In this document: positions 53,828 to 63,625 of the stretch, piece after piece | Numbering within the stretch: position 1 is the stretch's first letter | How the letters are laid out: each line of letters starts with the position of its first letter | From: Proteiniphilum sp. UBA4977 | GTDB lineage: Bacteria > Bacteroidota > Bacteroidia > Bacteroidales > Dysgonomonadaceae | Assembly (NCBI GenBank): GCA_002398565.1 | Contig: DGZP01000018.1 | Location: 28,439-92,438, forward strand | Length of the DNA stretch: 64,000 nucleotides | Reading direction: 5' to 3' | Made by a program: the position numbers and the translations under genes | The notes under the pieces: generated by a model | Database searches by the model: none | Seen by the model: only the letters and a program-made list of their open reading frames with translations | Told to the model about the DNA's origin: nothing

Positions 53828-55630
53828 TTATTCCCATCCCGCATTTTGTACCAGCGAGGCATTGTATAACTCCATGTATGGGATTGGTTGCCAAGGGGAC
53901 TTGAAATCTCTCTTTTCAAGTAAAATACGTTCATAAGAGAAAGTTCCGTCATTATTTTTTGTTATTTTCGTGCCATATATCTCTACATTGAGGGCATCAG
54001 GTTTTCCGTCGGGTATCCAGCGACGCAGATCATAATATCGATGTTCTTCAAAACTCAGATCCAACCGCCTCTCGTTGCGTATATAATCCCGGAACTTATT
54101 CTGATCGTTTCCGATAACATTATTTAAATATTGATTGCCAGCCCCATATTTCAGATGTAGTTTCTCGAGTACTGCTTTGGCTGTGAAACCAAATTGATGA
54201 GGATCTCCAGTCACTCCCCATGCTTCATTGGCTGCTTCCGCAAAGTTGAGATACAACTCAGGTTTGCCAAGGATAATGCGTGTCCGCTGGGTGGCTGCCG
54301 CCGTTGCTCCAGGTATCAGTGATACAGTTTTCGGACGCAATAACTTACGCAGGTAATACGAAGTGCGGGATGTATTTCTCAAGGGACTGTAAGCATCAGT
54401 CCCGCTTGTATGGCTTTCTATAGTATAATAATTGCCAGGTCCCATTTTAGAACCATTAAAAGCAACATACAGCGCCAATCTGGGATCTCTGTTGTCATAA
54501 GGTTTATTTTCATCATAGACTGAACTTTCTGTGATTGGATAACCATTTTTATCTGGAAAAGCATCTACAAAGTTCTGAGAAGGATTGTTAAGTGCGGCGC
54601 CATACATAGATGGAGGATAGTTCTCGTTTTCATATAGTTTGTTTCCGGTCAATACAGCGGCCCGGAAAAATAAATCTCGTCCGTTACTATTCCAGTCCTT
54701 ATTTTGTAACTGACTAAAATAATATGCATTACCAATATCTTCCGTAGCACTGGAGACAGGTGCATTCACAAGATTCTGAAAACCTCCCTCTACTGATCTG
54801 ATGGCTTCACCAGCAGCAATAGCAGCATCTTCCCACAGTTTGACATCGTTTACCGGATTAAAAGCAGGGCTGGCTGCATACAGCAATACCCTAGCCTTTA
54901 ACGCCCGTGCACTGATGCCAGAGGCTCGTCCATTCATACTGGCACCAATTACGCGATCGGTACCTTTGTATTCAACCGGCAGATATTTTATCGCGGTGTC
55001 GCAGTCATTGATAATGGCTTTAACGCAATCGGCATATGACGCACGAGGAATTTTCAAATCATCGGTCACTTCCAACACACGGTCACCTACAAGAGGAATA
55101 CCAAGTATCTCGTTATTCGCGGTTGTTCCTCCGAAATTTCTCAATAATTCAGAATAATAATAGGCACGCAGAAAAAAAGTTTCCCCATAGAGTCTCCAAT
55201 ATTCCCGTACATTGTCAATACTATCTTGTCTGGTAGCAATTTTGTAGAAGCGCACAGGCGTGGGGATAGCAGCTTCAGGATTAAACTCCATTTTTGAAAG
55301 GAATTGGTTCAAACGACGGATCTGTCTATAACCATCCACCCAATTATTTAATGGATTACGATCAGGGCTTAGAGCACCTGTCGCGCAGAGATAGTAATCA
55401 CCGGAAAGATTACGGGACACTGAATTGTCGGTCATATTGTCCATTGCAATATCATAACTGTCCGTCAACGCATCATAAGCGTCCATCAGCGGTCCGCAAA
55501 AATAGGCGGCATTAGCAAACACAGCGTCTTCACTCATCGTATTGTCTGTCTGAGGTTCCAAAAAGTCGGAACAGGAATACAAACAGATCATCATTGCCGA
55601 TAAAACTGATAAATATCTATTTTTCATCAT
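53828..55630 (-). CDS. RagB/SusD-family outer-membrane lipoprotein (pair 3)
   Basis: 600 residues with lipobox MICLYSC (Cys20). SusD signatures are FLRAYYYSELLRNFGGT, PELYLNFAEAANEAWG, RNERRLDLSFEEHRYYDLRRW and a VQNAGWE tail, slightly different from the usual QNPGW. Fifteen bp separate it from the SusC of the pair. The glycan is unknown. The two right-hand pairs resemble each other more in these signatures than they resemble pairs 1 and 2. Confidence 0.95.
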   Translation of the reverse strand: MMKNRYLSVLSAMMICLYSCSDFLEPQTDNTMSEDAVFANAAYFCGPLMDAYDALTDSYDIAMDNMTDNSVSRNLSGDYYLCATGALSPDRNPLNNWVDGYRQIRRLNQFLSKMEFNPEAAIPTPVRFYKIATRQDSIDNVREYWRLYGETFFLRAYYYSELLRNFGGTTANNEILGIPLVGDRVLEVTDDLKIPRASYADCVKAIINDCDTAIKYLPVEYKGTDRVIGASMNGRASGISARALKARVLLYAASPAFNPVNDVKLWEDAAIAAGEAIRSVEGGFQNLVNAPVSSATEDIGNAYYFSQLQNKDWNSNGRDLFFRAAVLTGNKLYENENYPPSMYGAALNNPSQNFVDAFPDKNGYPITESSVYDENKPYDNRDPRLALYVAFNGSKMGPGNYYTIESHTSGTDAYSPLRNTSRTSYYLRKLLRPKTVSLIPGATAAATQRTRIILGKPELYLNFAEAANEAWGVTGDPHQFGFTAKAVLEKLHLKYGAGNQYLNNVIGNDQNKFRDYIRNERRLDLSFEEHRYYDLRRWIPDGKPDALNVEIYGTKITKNNDGTFSYERILLEKRDFKSPWQPIPYMELYNASLVQNAGWE

Positions 55631-55645
55631 TCTGCTTTTAAAAGA

Positions 55646-58600
55646 TTAAAAAGATACGGATACTCCTCCGGTTATTGTTTTTCCCAGGGGAAAATTTCCT
55701 ACTCCAGCGTCCAGGTTTTCAGGGTCAAGATCTTTTATTCTCGAGATGGTAAAAAGGTTGGTACCTCTGACAAACACTTTCACCTTCCCGATATTGATTC
55801 TTTCCGTAAGCATGTAAGGCAGGGTATAACCCAATTCCACATTTCTCAATTTGAAGTAACTTCCATCCACTACCCAATAGTCAGAGGTAATAAAATTATT
55901 GTTCCTGTATTCAGGACTAAGTACCGGGTGGGGATTTCCGTTAGGTAATCCGTCAATCAACACATTGGAGTATTTTCGATCACCATAAATTTGATAATAT
56001 TTATTGTCCAATATACGATCGAAACCACTCAAGCCGTACCCTAACACATCTAGATTGAAGCCTTTATATTCAACACCGAAAGTAATACCATATTCCATAG
56101 ATGGCGTAGTATTTCCAATCACTTCTCGGTCACCGCTATTCACCGTGCCATCTTTATTTGTGTCAACATATTTGAGGTCTCCGACATTCACACGACCAAA
56201 ACTCTGTCTTGGCGAATTACTAATATCCGAGGGATCTGTGAAAACTCCAGAATACCGATATCCAAGCACATCTCCCACTCTCTTGATTTTACGCAATCCC
56301 TTCAATTCTTCAGGATAATCGGGTTCGGCTTCGATTAGTATTTCGCTTGTTCCATAAGTGAGATTGGCGCCGGCAGAAAATTTTAAATCTCCCACTCTTC
56401 TTTCATACATCGCTTCGGCCTCCCATCCCGTACTTTTATATTTCTTAAAATTTTGCATCATCAGTACGGTGTTTTTTCCGCTAACACCCGGCGTCATGTC
56501 GGAAAGATTTGACAATACGCCATCGAGCGTTTTTGCAAAATAACCCACAGATGCCCTGACTGAACGAAATAACAGAAAATCAATACCGGCGTTCAGTTCA
56601 TATGTTTTTTGAAAACCTACATTTGGATTACCTGTTTGGATTTCTCTGGCAATATTATTGAAGCCAGATACTCCATTATATGATCCTCCTGGTTCCCACA
56701 AATCGCGGTAAAGATAGGTGGAAAACAAACCATCAGAGTTATAAGAGGTAGAGCCCAAAATACCATAGGAAGTCCTTAATTTCAAATAATCCAGCCAGGT
56801 TATTTCACGCATAAACGGTTCTTCACTCATAATCCAACCAGCTCCGAAGGTTGGGAAAATACCAAATCGTTTTGATGGAGCAAACGAAGCAACGCCCACA
56901 CGGTTTAAACTGACTTCGGCTGTATACCGATCATTGTACATATAGTTCACCATTCCACCCAAATTCAACCGTTTCAGATCCTGGGCCTGCGTATTGTATT
57001 CTTTCCGTTGCTGGAAATACACCAAATGCGAATTGATGTCATGTTTTCCGAATATCCTGTTGTAAGTAGCCACCACATTGAAAGCATAGTTTCGGTTCGT
57101 GTTAGCGCCACTCCGCGACATGCTTGTAGCCCGTGTTTCCTGCCCCCAGGAGGTATAGGATACCGGATAATCAGAATTTCCGGTCGCCAGCGGCTCCCAT
57201 ACCACATACGTTGCGTCCTGTGTGGATGTGAAGTAATTATACATGTCAAATGTAAACATGGGTTTTATAGACAATCCTTGTATCCATTTATTCAGATCGA
57301 TGTTCAACATGAAATCGCTTTGGATATAAGAATATTCACGTTCAGCATAACCACCATTCATTAATGCTCCGTAGGGATTGTTGCGATTAATGGAGGTGCC
57401 GCCCAGCACATATTCTTTTTCAGGTTGTCCAATATTTTCACCCGGAATAAAAATGGGAAATTCATTCGGACGTGTATCGGACAGCATATTAAAAAATCTC
57501 TGGGTAGACAGATTGGGCCATGATTTATTTTGTAAGGCAGCATTAAATCCGGCAGAGAAAGTGATAAAATTCAAAATCTCATTATCCACGTTGCCTCTGA
57601 TGGTGAACACCCTGTCGCGGTTAGGATAATTGGTATATTTTTCCAGGCCGCCATTGGTCTGGTAACCTACATGTGTAAAAAATCTCGTTTTTTCATTTCC
57701 TCCTGAATACTGCATGTTGGCACGAGTAATGGTCATTTGTCGGTTGAGGAACATGTCATAAAAATCAATGTTGGGATAAAGAATCGCATCCTCGCCAGTT
57801 CTGTATTTTTCTATGTCATGAAACAGAGGATCCATTCCGTTAGCCACTGCTGCAGCATTGTACATGGTTGCATAGTCGTACGCATCAAGATATTTAGGCA
57901 GACGGGACGGTTGTTGAATACCAGATTGAACATTAACGCGAGCGCTGTTCTCAAAGGCTTTTCCCCGGCGTGTGCGAATCATGAGTATACCACTGGCATC
58001 TATACCTCCATAAAGTGATTTCAGCGAGGCATCTTTCAACAGCTCTACACTTTCAATTGTCTCAGGTTCAATATAGTCCAATGAACGTTCTACCCCATCC
58101 ACCATGACTAACAGATCACCTTGTTGACTTCTGAGCCATGTGTTGGCATTCGTAAAACCTGGTACCAACGTGTTGTCCATAGTGAATAAACCGTTGAGTC
58201 TCCCGCCGAGTGAATTAAGAAGAAACATGGTAGGGTTTTTTTCCAAATCGCTACCATCTACTTTTGACCATGAACCCACGGTGCGACGCTCCGTTGTCTT
58301 TCCAAAGAGAGTATAAAGGGTATTTTCTTCTCCGTTGAAATCTAACTCCTTTCTGAGAGTGACTTTACTGGCCTTATCAACGGAGCGAATCTCTGTTGCG
58401 TAACCTTTGGCCGACACTTTCAACATGTCGTCAGAAGGCAATTGCAAAGTGATCCGTCCGTTTTTTCCGGTTGTGTATATATTCCGTTTTTTTGAGGACG
58501 AGACAACAGCAAACGGTATGGCGTTACCTGATTCGTCAATGACTTCTATCTCTACTGTTGCGTAAGAATTACTTTTTTGTGCAACAGCAGGTATTGATCC

Positions 58601-58648
58601 CAACGTAATAAGAAAGAGGAGAATTAACAATATTTTTGATTCATTCAT
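55646..58648 (-). CDS. SusC-family TonB-dependent transporter (pair 3)
   Basis: 1000 residues with signal ILLILLFLITLGSIPAVAQ. A carboxypeptidase-regulatory-like domain (VEIEVIDESGNAIPFAVV) is present, but the next stretch lacks the usual EEVVVxGYG TonB-box-like motif. Instead GKTTERRTVGSWSKVDGSDL leads into the plug (LLNSLGGRLNGLF, LLVMVDGVERSLDYIEPETIESVELLKDASLKSLYGGIDASGILMIRTRRG). The barrel ends ITGGVSVSF. It is probably an oligosaccharide importer with the SusD downstream. It follows the SusD of pair 4 by 30 bp, suggesting a single transcript from the right. Confidence 0.94.
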   Translation of the reverse strand: MNESKILLILLFLITLGSIPAVAQKSNSYATVEIEVIDESGNAIPFAVVSSSKKRNIYTTGKNGRITLQLPSDDMLKVSAKGYATEIRSVDKASKVTLRKELDFNGEENTLYTLFGKTTERRTVGSWSKVDGSDLEKNPTMFLLNSLGGRLNGLFTMDNTLVPGFTNANTWLRSQQGDLLVMVDGVERSLDYIEPETIESVELLKDASLKSLYGGIDASGILMIRTRRGKAFENSARVNVQSGIQQPSRLPKYLDAYDYATMYNAAAVANGMDPLFHDIEKYRTGEDAILYPNIDFYDMFLNRQMTITRANMQYSGGNEKTRFFTHVGYQTNGGLEKYTNYPNRDRVFTIRGNVDNEILNFITFSAGFNAALQNKSWPNLSTQRFFNMLSDTRPNEFPIFIPGENIGQPEKEYVLGGTSINRNNPYGALMNGGYAEREYSYIQSDFMLNIDLNKWIQGLSIKPMFTFDMYNYFTSTQDATYVVWEPLATGNSDYPVSYTSWGQETRATSMSRSGANTNRNYAFNVVATYNRIFGKHDINSHLVYFQQRKEYNTQAQDLKRLNLGGMVNYMYNDRYTAEVSLNRVGVASFAPSKRFGIFPTFGAGWIMSEEPFMREITWLDYLKLRTSYGILGSTSYNSDGLFSTYLYRDLWEPGGSYNGVSGFNNIAREIQTGNPNVGFQKTYELNAGIDFLLFRSVRASVGYFAKTLDGVLSNLSDMTPGVSGKNTVLMMQNFKKYKSTGWEAEAMYERRVGDLKFSAGANLTYGTSEILIEAEPDYPEELKGLRKIKRVGDVLGYRYSGVFTDPSDISNSPRQSFGRVNVGDLKYVDTNKDGTVNSGDREVIGNTTPSMEYGITFGVEYKGFNLDVLGYGLSGFDRILDNKYYQIYGDRKYSNVLIDGLPNGNPHPVLSPEYRNNNFITSDYWVVDGSYFKLRNVELGYTLPYMLTERINIGKVKVFVRGTNLFTISRIKDLDPENLDAGVGNFPLGKTITGGVSVSF

Positions 58649-58678
58649 TTTCTATCAATTTTAGATATTATACTCATG

Positions 58679-60454
58679 TTACCAACCAGGGTTCTGTTTA
58701 AAGTTTGGTCCGATACGGGTATCGTCGAGTTTAATAACAAACAGGTTGTGTCGGTTTTCATAAATCCGTCTCATATACAATTGTTTTTCGAATTTGAATC
58801 CCGTGGGATAGAGAGTTGTACTGTAACCGGGTGCCAATTTGGTAATTTTCATCATCCAAATGTCCCTATTTTCAGGTTGCGTTCCGATAAGCCAACGTCT
58901 CAGATCGAAAAGCCGATGCTCTTCAAAGCAAAATTCTACACGACGCTCATTGCGAACCCTTGTCCTGAAATCATTCTGATTCAAGAATTTTGCATTCACA
59001 TCGGGCATTTTGGCCCGGGAACGCACCACGTTGACCGCTCCTGCAGCAGAATATCGGCTTTGCCCGTGTATTGAGCCTGGACTGCCCCAGGCTTCGTTGG
59101 CAGCTTCTGCAAAGTTCAGGTATACCTCAGCTAACCGTATATAGGACCACACCTGCGGCAATACTGCATTCCATGTCTTACCCATCCATTTCCGGGCGTA
59201 GTATCCGGTCTGGGTATAACCCATATCGGGAATCCCTTGAGCAGTAATTTTACAGTCGGTACTACCTGTTATGCCCTTTCCTTCTTCTTCCTGCCATATC
59301 TTTAATGTTCGGTTCATTACGCTGGCGTTGTTGTACAGGATATTGAAATAAAAACGCGGATCACGACCGACATAAGGATTCTGTTCCAAATGTCCTGATG
59401 CAGGATCACTGATGGGCAAACCAGTAGATTGCATTTCGAAACAGTCTACCAGTTGCTGACTGGCGGCTACACCGTATTTTCCCGACAAAGTTCCGGGAGG
59501 ACGAACAGTGTTAGTATAGGCATCGGAACCCCAGTTTATTTGTGCCCTCCGTCCCAAAAGAATTTCGGTAAGATATTTAGTGGGATCATTGTCTTTGAAG
59601 AGGTAATGATAACCATCATCACCATTTAGGGATGCACCCCATTCCACCAACGAGTACCCTGCATCTTCAGCCGCCTTAAGTGCTTCATCAGAAGCGATAG
59701 CTGCTTCTTCCCAAAGGTTTTTACCATTACCGTTTTCAGTTCGGGCCTGGTCACTGGCCGCATAAAGAAGAATACGTGACTTGAGAGATAGTGCGGCTAT
59801 GCGCGTAGGATGTTGGAATTCTGTTTCGGGAATGACATTTTTTAAAAACATAGCCGCTGAATCACAATCCTTTGCTGCCAAAATATAGGTTTCTTGCATG
59901 GAAGGTCGTGGCAGGTCCATATTGGCGGAAGCATCGAGGGGTTCAAAGAGATAAGGCATCCCACCCCAACGGCGCGTCAAATCCATATAGGCCAAAGCGC
60001 GATAGAAATAACACATTCCAAGTATTTTATTTCTGCTCGTCTCACTCCCCGGATAATGGCTGATATTCCGAATACCGGTGTTGGCCACACGGATGTGTTT
60101 CCACATCTGTTCCCACGTAGCATTGTTAGCCATGGGTGCATCACCGTTATTACGCAGAGAATAATAATTGCCCTGTTGTGCCTGTACTGAAGGTACACCC
60201 GAAAAAGTGGGTGTCGATATTGAATTATCGGTAATATCGTCCCAACTACCAAAAGGCTTTACTCCGTTCTGCAAGTGGAGAAAAAACGGGTTAACGACCA
60301 AATACTCACAATAGTTCAGATAGTTAGTAGAATCCTTAAACACCTTGTCAAAATCGTACCCGTCAGCCTCGGGCATCTTATCAAGATAGTTGCTCTCGCA
60401 TGCCGTGATGATTAACATCAATACAGCAAGCATCTTCGTATATTGTCCTTTCAT
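58679..60454 (-). CDS. RagB/SusD-family outer-membrane lipoprotein (pair 4)
   Basis: 591 residues with lipobox LIITAC (Cys19). SusD signatures: FYRALAYMDLTRRWGGMP, SYIRLAEVYLNFAEAANEAWG, RNERRVEFCFEEHRLFDLRRW and the terminal KQNPGW. It partners the SusC 24 bp upstream. The FEEHRLFDLRRW block is shared with the other SusD proteins here. Confidence 0.95.
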   Translation of the reverse strand: MKGQYTKMLAVLMLIITACESNYLDKMPEADGYDFDKVFKDSTNYLNYCEYLVVNPFFLHLQNGVKPFGSWDDITDNSISTPTFSGVPSVQAQQGNYYSLRNNGDAPMANNATWEQMWKHIRVANTGIRNISHYPGSETSRNKILGMCYFYRALAYMDLTRRWGGMPYLFEPLDASANMDLPRPSMQETYILAAKDCDSAAMFLKNVIPETEFQHPTRIAALSLKSRILLYAASDQARTENGNGKNLWEEAAIASDEALKAAEDAGYSLVEWGASLNGDDGYHYLFKDNDPTKYLTEILLGRRAQINWGSDAYTNTVRPPGTLSGKYGVAASQQLVDCFEMQSTGLPISDPASGHLEQNPYVGRDPRFYFNILYNNASVMNRTLKIWQEEEGKGITGSTDCKITAQGIPDMGYTQTGYYARKWMGKTWNAVLPQVWSYIRLAEVYLNFAEAANEAWGSPGSIHGQSRYSAAGAVNVVRSRAKMPDVNAKFLNQNDFRTRVRNERRVEFCFEEHRLFDLRRWLIGTQPENRDIWMMKITKLAPGYSTTLYPTGFKFEKQLYMRRIYENRHNLFVIKLDDTRIGPNFKQNPGW

Positions 60455-60478
60455 AAAATTTTCTCAATTTATATTTGA

Positions 60479-63400
60479 TTAGAAAGAAATTTGTAATCCC
60501 AATGAAAATCTCCTCAGGAGAGGATAATATCCGTACACAAGCCGTCCATTGCTTCCATCGCTTCCCTCCGGATCTGCCAACGGATAATTGGGAGCCCATG
60601 TGAAAATATTGTTTCCGCGTAGATAAACAGACAGTTTATCAAGACTCATTTCACTTACCCATTTTTTCGGCACAGTATATGTCAAACCTATTGATTTTAG
60701 ACGGATGTAGGAAGCGTCAAATATATTGGTACTTCTGGTCGCTCCGTCACTTATATTATTGTGTGTTCGATTGGCATCGAAATGATAGGCAGGAAAAAAG
60801 GCGTCCCGATTGCCAGGAGACCAAACATCGGTCTGGTATTCAAAAACGTGATTGGTTAGCCTATGAAGTGGCCATGAGTACGCATCTACCACTACCTTAC
60901 TGAAATGGCTGACACCCTGGAGAAGAAAATCGAAATCGAAGTTATGAAAACTGAAACCACCGCCCAAACTATAATTGTATAACGGATAGTTGGTAGAGTA
61001 ACCCAATGCCACTCTGTCATTTTCGTCAATAACTCCATCACCGTTGAAATCTACCCACTGAGAATCACCCAATCCCATTAATCCTCCACCGAAGCGGGCA
61101 CTGTTCATTTGTTCATTCACATTTTGTATCATGCCGGTGGAAACGTATCCAAATTCCGTAAAAATACGATGTCCGGCCTGTTTTTGGTAGCTTGGCTTGT
61201 AGATAGGTTCGTCACGTGAAATTATGCGGTTGTCACTGAAACTCACAGATGGTTTCACCCAATAGAAGAAATCACCCGTAGTACGCTGATATTTCAATTC
61301 TACCTCATACCCATGAGTTTTGGTTTGACCAAGGTTCTGTTGTTTCATTCCCACACCAAACCAAGCCGGCACCGACTGTCTGTCCAACAATATCTGGTCA
61401 CGGTTTTCCTTAAAAAAATCGACAGTAAGGACAAACATATTGTTTTTCAAAAAAGACATTTCCATGCCAATATCCTGTTTGACTGCTCTTTCCCACTTTG
61501 CGTTAATATTGGCTGCATTTTCCTCAATAATTGGAGTATTGTACGCATTGTTGGTATTCAGACCAGGCCAGTATTTATCATTGCCGTAAACGGATTTTTG
61601 ATTGACGTAAGAGGAAGTATACAGCCAGCGATTGGAAGAAGCGTCGCTACCTACTTCGCCATACGAAGCTCTTATTTTGAATCTGTTCATCACCGGTTTG
61701 AAAAAAGTGAAAAAATCCTCATTGTGTAGATTCCATCCCAAGGCATAGGATGGAAAGAGACCATAACGGTTTTCGGGTGCGAACTGTTCCGAGCCATTAT
61801 AGGCAAGGTTTACCTCCATCAGATAACGGGAGGCATAGTCGTAAGTAACACGGCCAATAAGGCCTTCTTCGAAACGGGGATACTCCACATTGCCCTGTCT
61901 TTTTCGGCGCTGTCCCAACACCAGTCCAGTCACGGAATGTTTGTCGAAAGTGCGCGCATAGTCGACCGACGCCTCAAAGTACCAACTTCTGAAGGGGGTA
62001 CCATTGACTGATTCTCCCAAATAATTGACTGGCGTAGCGGCCTCTTCCGAATCAATCGTGCCTCCACGACCCTTGTAGCGTGTCCACGTGGCATCGGTGT
62101 TCAGATACCAGGTAATCGCATCATACGACCATTCCCTAACATATGCCATGTTATGTGTATAAGCTACTTTTGCATTTGCCGAAAGTCCTTTTGTAAGGAA
62201 GTCCAACTTCTGTTTCAGGTGAATCGTAGCATTCAGGTCTGTTTGTTTCACGGTACGTTGTCCGCTGTAATTATTGGCTACCATTGGGTTCTCGGAATTA
62301 GGGAAACCTGTTCCGGCTATTCTGTAACCCACTTCATCAGGACGGGCAAAATCGGGATATTGTTCTAAAACTTCAGCTGGATATTCGGCAGGTGACACCA
62401 TTGGGCCCAACATATAAATGGGTCTGTACAAACGTTGAGCACTTGTTTCATAGGGACTGTTCCTAACGCCTATAAAGCCTCCTGCATCTAACGAAAGAAC
62501 TGTAGATTTTGTCAGATCCGTATCAATATTGAAACGATAGTTATATCGGTTAAATCTCCATGTCGGATCATAAGTTGGCTGTTTTTTTGTCTTGATAATA
62601 TCGTCATCATATAAATAACTTATTGATGCGAAGACTCTTGCAAAATCGGTACCACCCGTGATATTTACGTTATATTTATTGGAAAACCCAACATCTTTAA
62701 GCATCAATTCCTGCCAGTTGGTATTTGGATAAATATACGGCATATCCTGTGTACGGTAATGCTCGGTTATTTCGTTGGAAAGCAGATTTCCCCAATTGTT
62801 GTCGTTTTTATAGGCTTCGTTCATTACCAATGCAGTTGCATAACTACTCAACGGCGCAATGACATTGATCGGCTGTTTTGCAATTACTTCAGCGCTTGCA
62901 CTCACTTTGACATCTCCCTTTGTACCTCGCTTGGTAGTAATGAGGATTACTCCGTTTGCACCTCTCACTCCGAAGACCGCCGTGGCTGAGGCATCTTTTA
63001 ATACCGAAAGGGTCTCAATTTCATTTGGATCAATATTATTGAAATCCCTTTCAACACCATCGACCAACACCAAAGGGTCACTCTGTACCCAGGAGGATAT
63101 GCCCCGAATGTATATTTTCCCGGCTTCCGCTCCGGGCTGACCCGAATTTTGCACGATACTGACACCCGGAACCTGCCCTGCCAGCGCATTGGTAACATTC
63201 GAAGAAGTCATCTTCAACATATCGTCGCCTTTCACCTGCGAGATCGCAGCTACCGCACTTTCCTTCGTTTGAATACCATACCCCACCACAACTACTTCTT
63301 CCAGTAAATTTTCATTTTCAGACATTACCACATCAACAACTTTTCTGTTGCCGACAGCAATTTCCTGTGTTACAAATCCTATATAGGAAAATACCAGCGT

Positions 63401-63625
63401 TGAATTTGGAGGTATATTACTCAGAGAAAAACCGCCATTGATATCCGTCACCGTACCGGCCGAAATTCCCTTGATTTGGATAGTAACCCCGATAAGAGGT
63501 TCTCCTTTATCGTCTCTCACAGTTCCGCTCACAGCAATACTCTGAGCAAAAATTCCAATGGAAAATACCCATAGACAAACGGGTAATAATCCTTTCCAAA
63601 ATTTAAATAAAATTTTACTTTTCAT
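60479..63625 (-). CDS. SusC/RagA-family TonB-dependent transporter (pair 4)
   Basis: 1048 residues with a Sec signal (GLLPVCLWVFSIGIFAQ). Canonical domain order: carboxypeptidase-regulatory-like domain (VSGTVRDDKGEPLIGVTIQIKG), TonB-box region LEEVVVVGYGIQTKES, plug (LAGQVPGVSIVQNSGQPG, VDGVERDFNNIDPNEIETLSVLKDASATAVFGVRGANGVILITTKRG) and barrel ending FSLGLQISF. It is the first gene of the locus on the minus strand in this window, so the main promoter should lie in the 375 bp to its right. Confidence 0.96.
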   Translation of the reverse strand: MKSKILFKFWKGLLPVCLWVFSIGIFAQSIAVSGTVRDDKGEPLIGVTIQIKGISAGTVTDINGGFSLSNIPPNSTLVFSYIGFVTQEIAVGNRKVVDVVMSENENLLEEVVVVGYGIQTKESAVAAISQVKGDDMLKMTSSNVTNALAGQVPGVSIVQNSGQPGAEAGKIYIRGISSWVQSDPLVLVDGVERDFNNIDPNEIETLSVLKDASATAVFGVRGANGVILITTKRGTKGDVKVSASAEVIAKQPINVIAPLSSYATALVMNEAYKNDNNWGNLLSNEITEHYRTQDMPYIYPNTNWQELMLKDVGFSNKYNVNITGGTDFARVFASISYLYDDDIIKTKKQPTYDPTWRFNRYNYRFNIDTDLTKSTVLSLDAGGFIGVRNSPYETSAQRLYRPIYMLGPMVSPAEYPAEVLEQYPDFARPDEVGYRIAGTGFPNSENPMVANNYSGQRTVKQTDLNATIHLKQKLDFLTKGLSANAKVAYTHNMAYVREWSYDAITWYLNTDATWTRYKGRGGTIDSEEAATPVNYLGESVNGTPFRSWYFEASVDYARTFDKHSVTGLVLGQRRKRQGNVEYPRFEEGLIGRVTYDYASRYLMEVNLAYNGSEQFAPENRYGLFPSYALGWNLHNEDFFTFFKPVMNRFKIRASYGEVGSDASSNRWLYTSSYVNQKSVYGNDKYWPGLNTNNAYNTPIIEENAANINAKWERAVKQDIGMEMSFLKNNMFVLTVDFFKENRDQILLDRQSVPAWFGVGMKQQNLGQTKTHGYEVELKYQRTTGDFFYWVKPSVSFSDNRIISRDEPIYKPSYQKQAGHRIFTEFGYVSTGMIQNVNEQMNSARFGGGLMGLGDSQWVDFNGDGVIDENDRVALGYSTNYPLYNYSLGGGFSFHNFDFDFLLQGVSHFSKVVVDAYSWPLHRLTNHVFEYQTDVWSPGNRDAFFPAYHFDANRTHNNISDGATRSTNIFDASYIRLKSIGLTYTVPKKWVSEMSLDKLSVYLRGNNIFTWAPNYPLADPEGSDGSNGRLVYGYYPLLRRFSLGLQISF

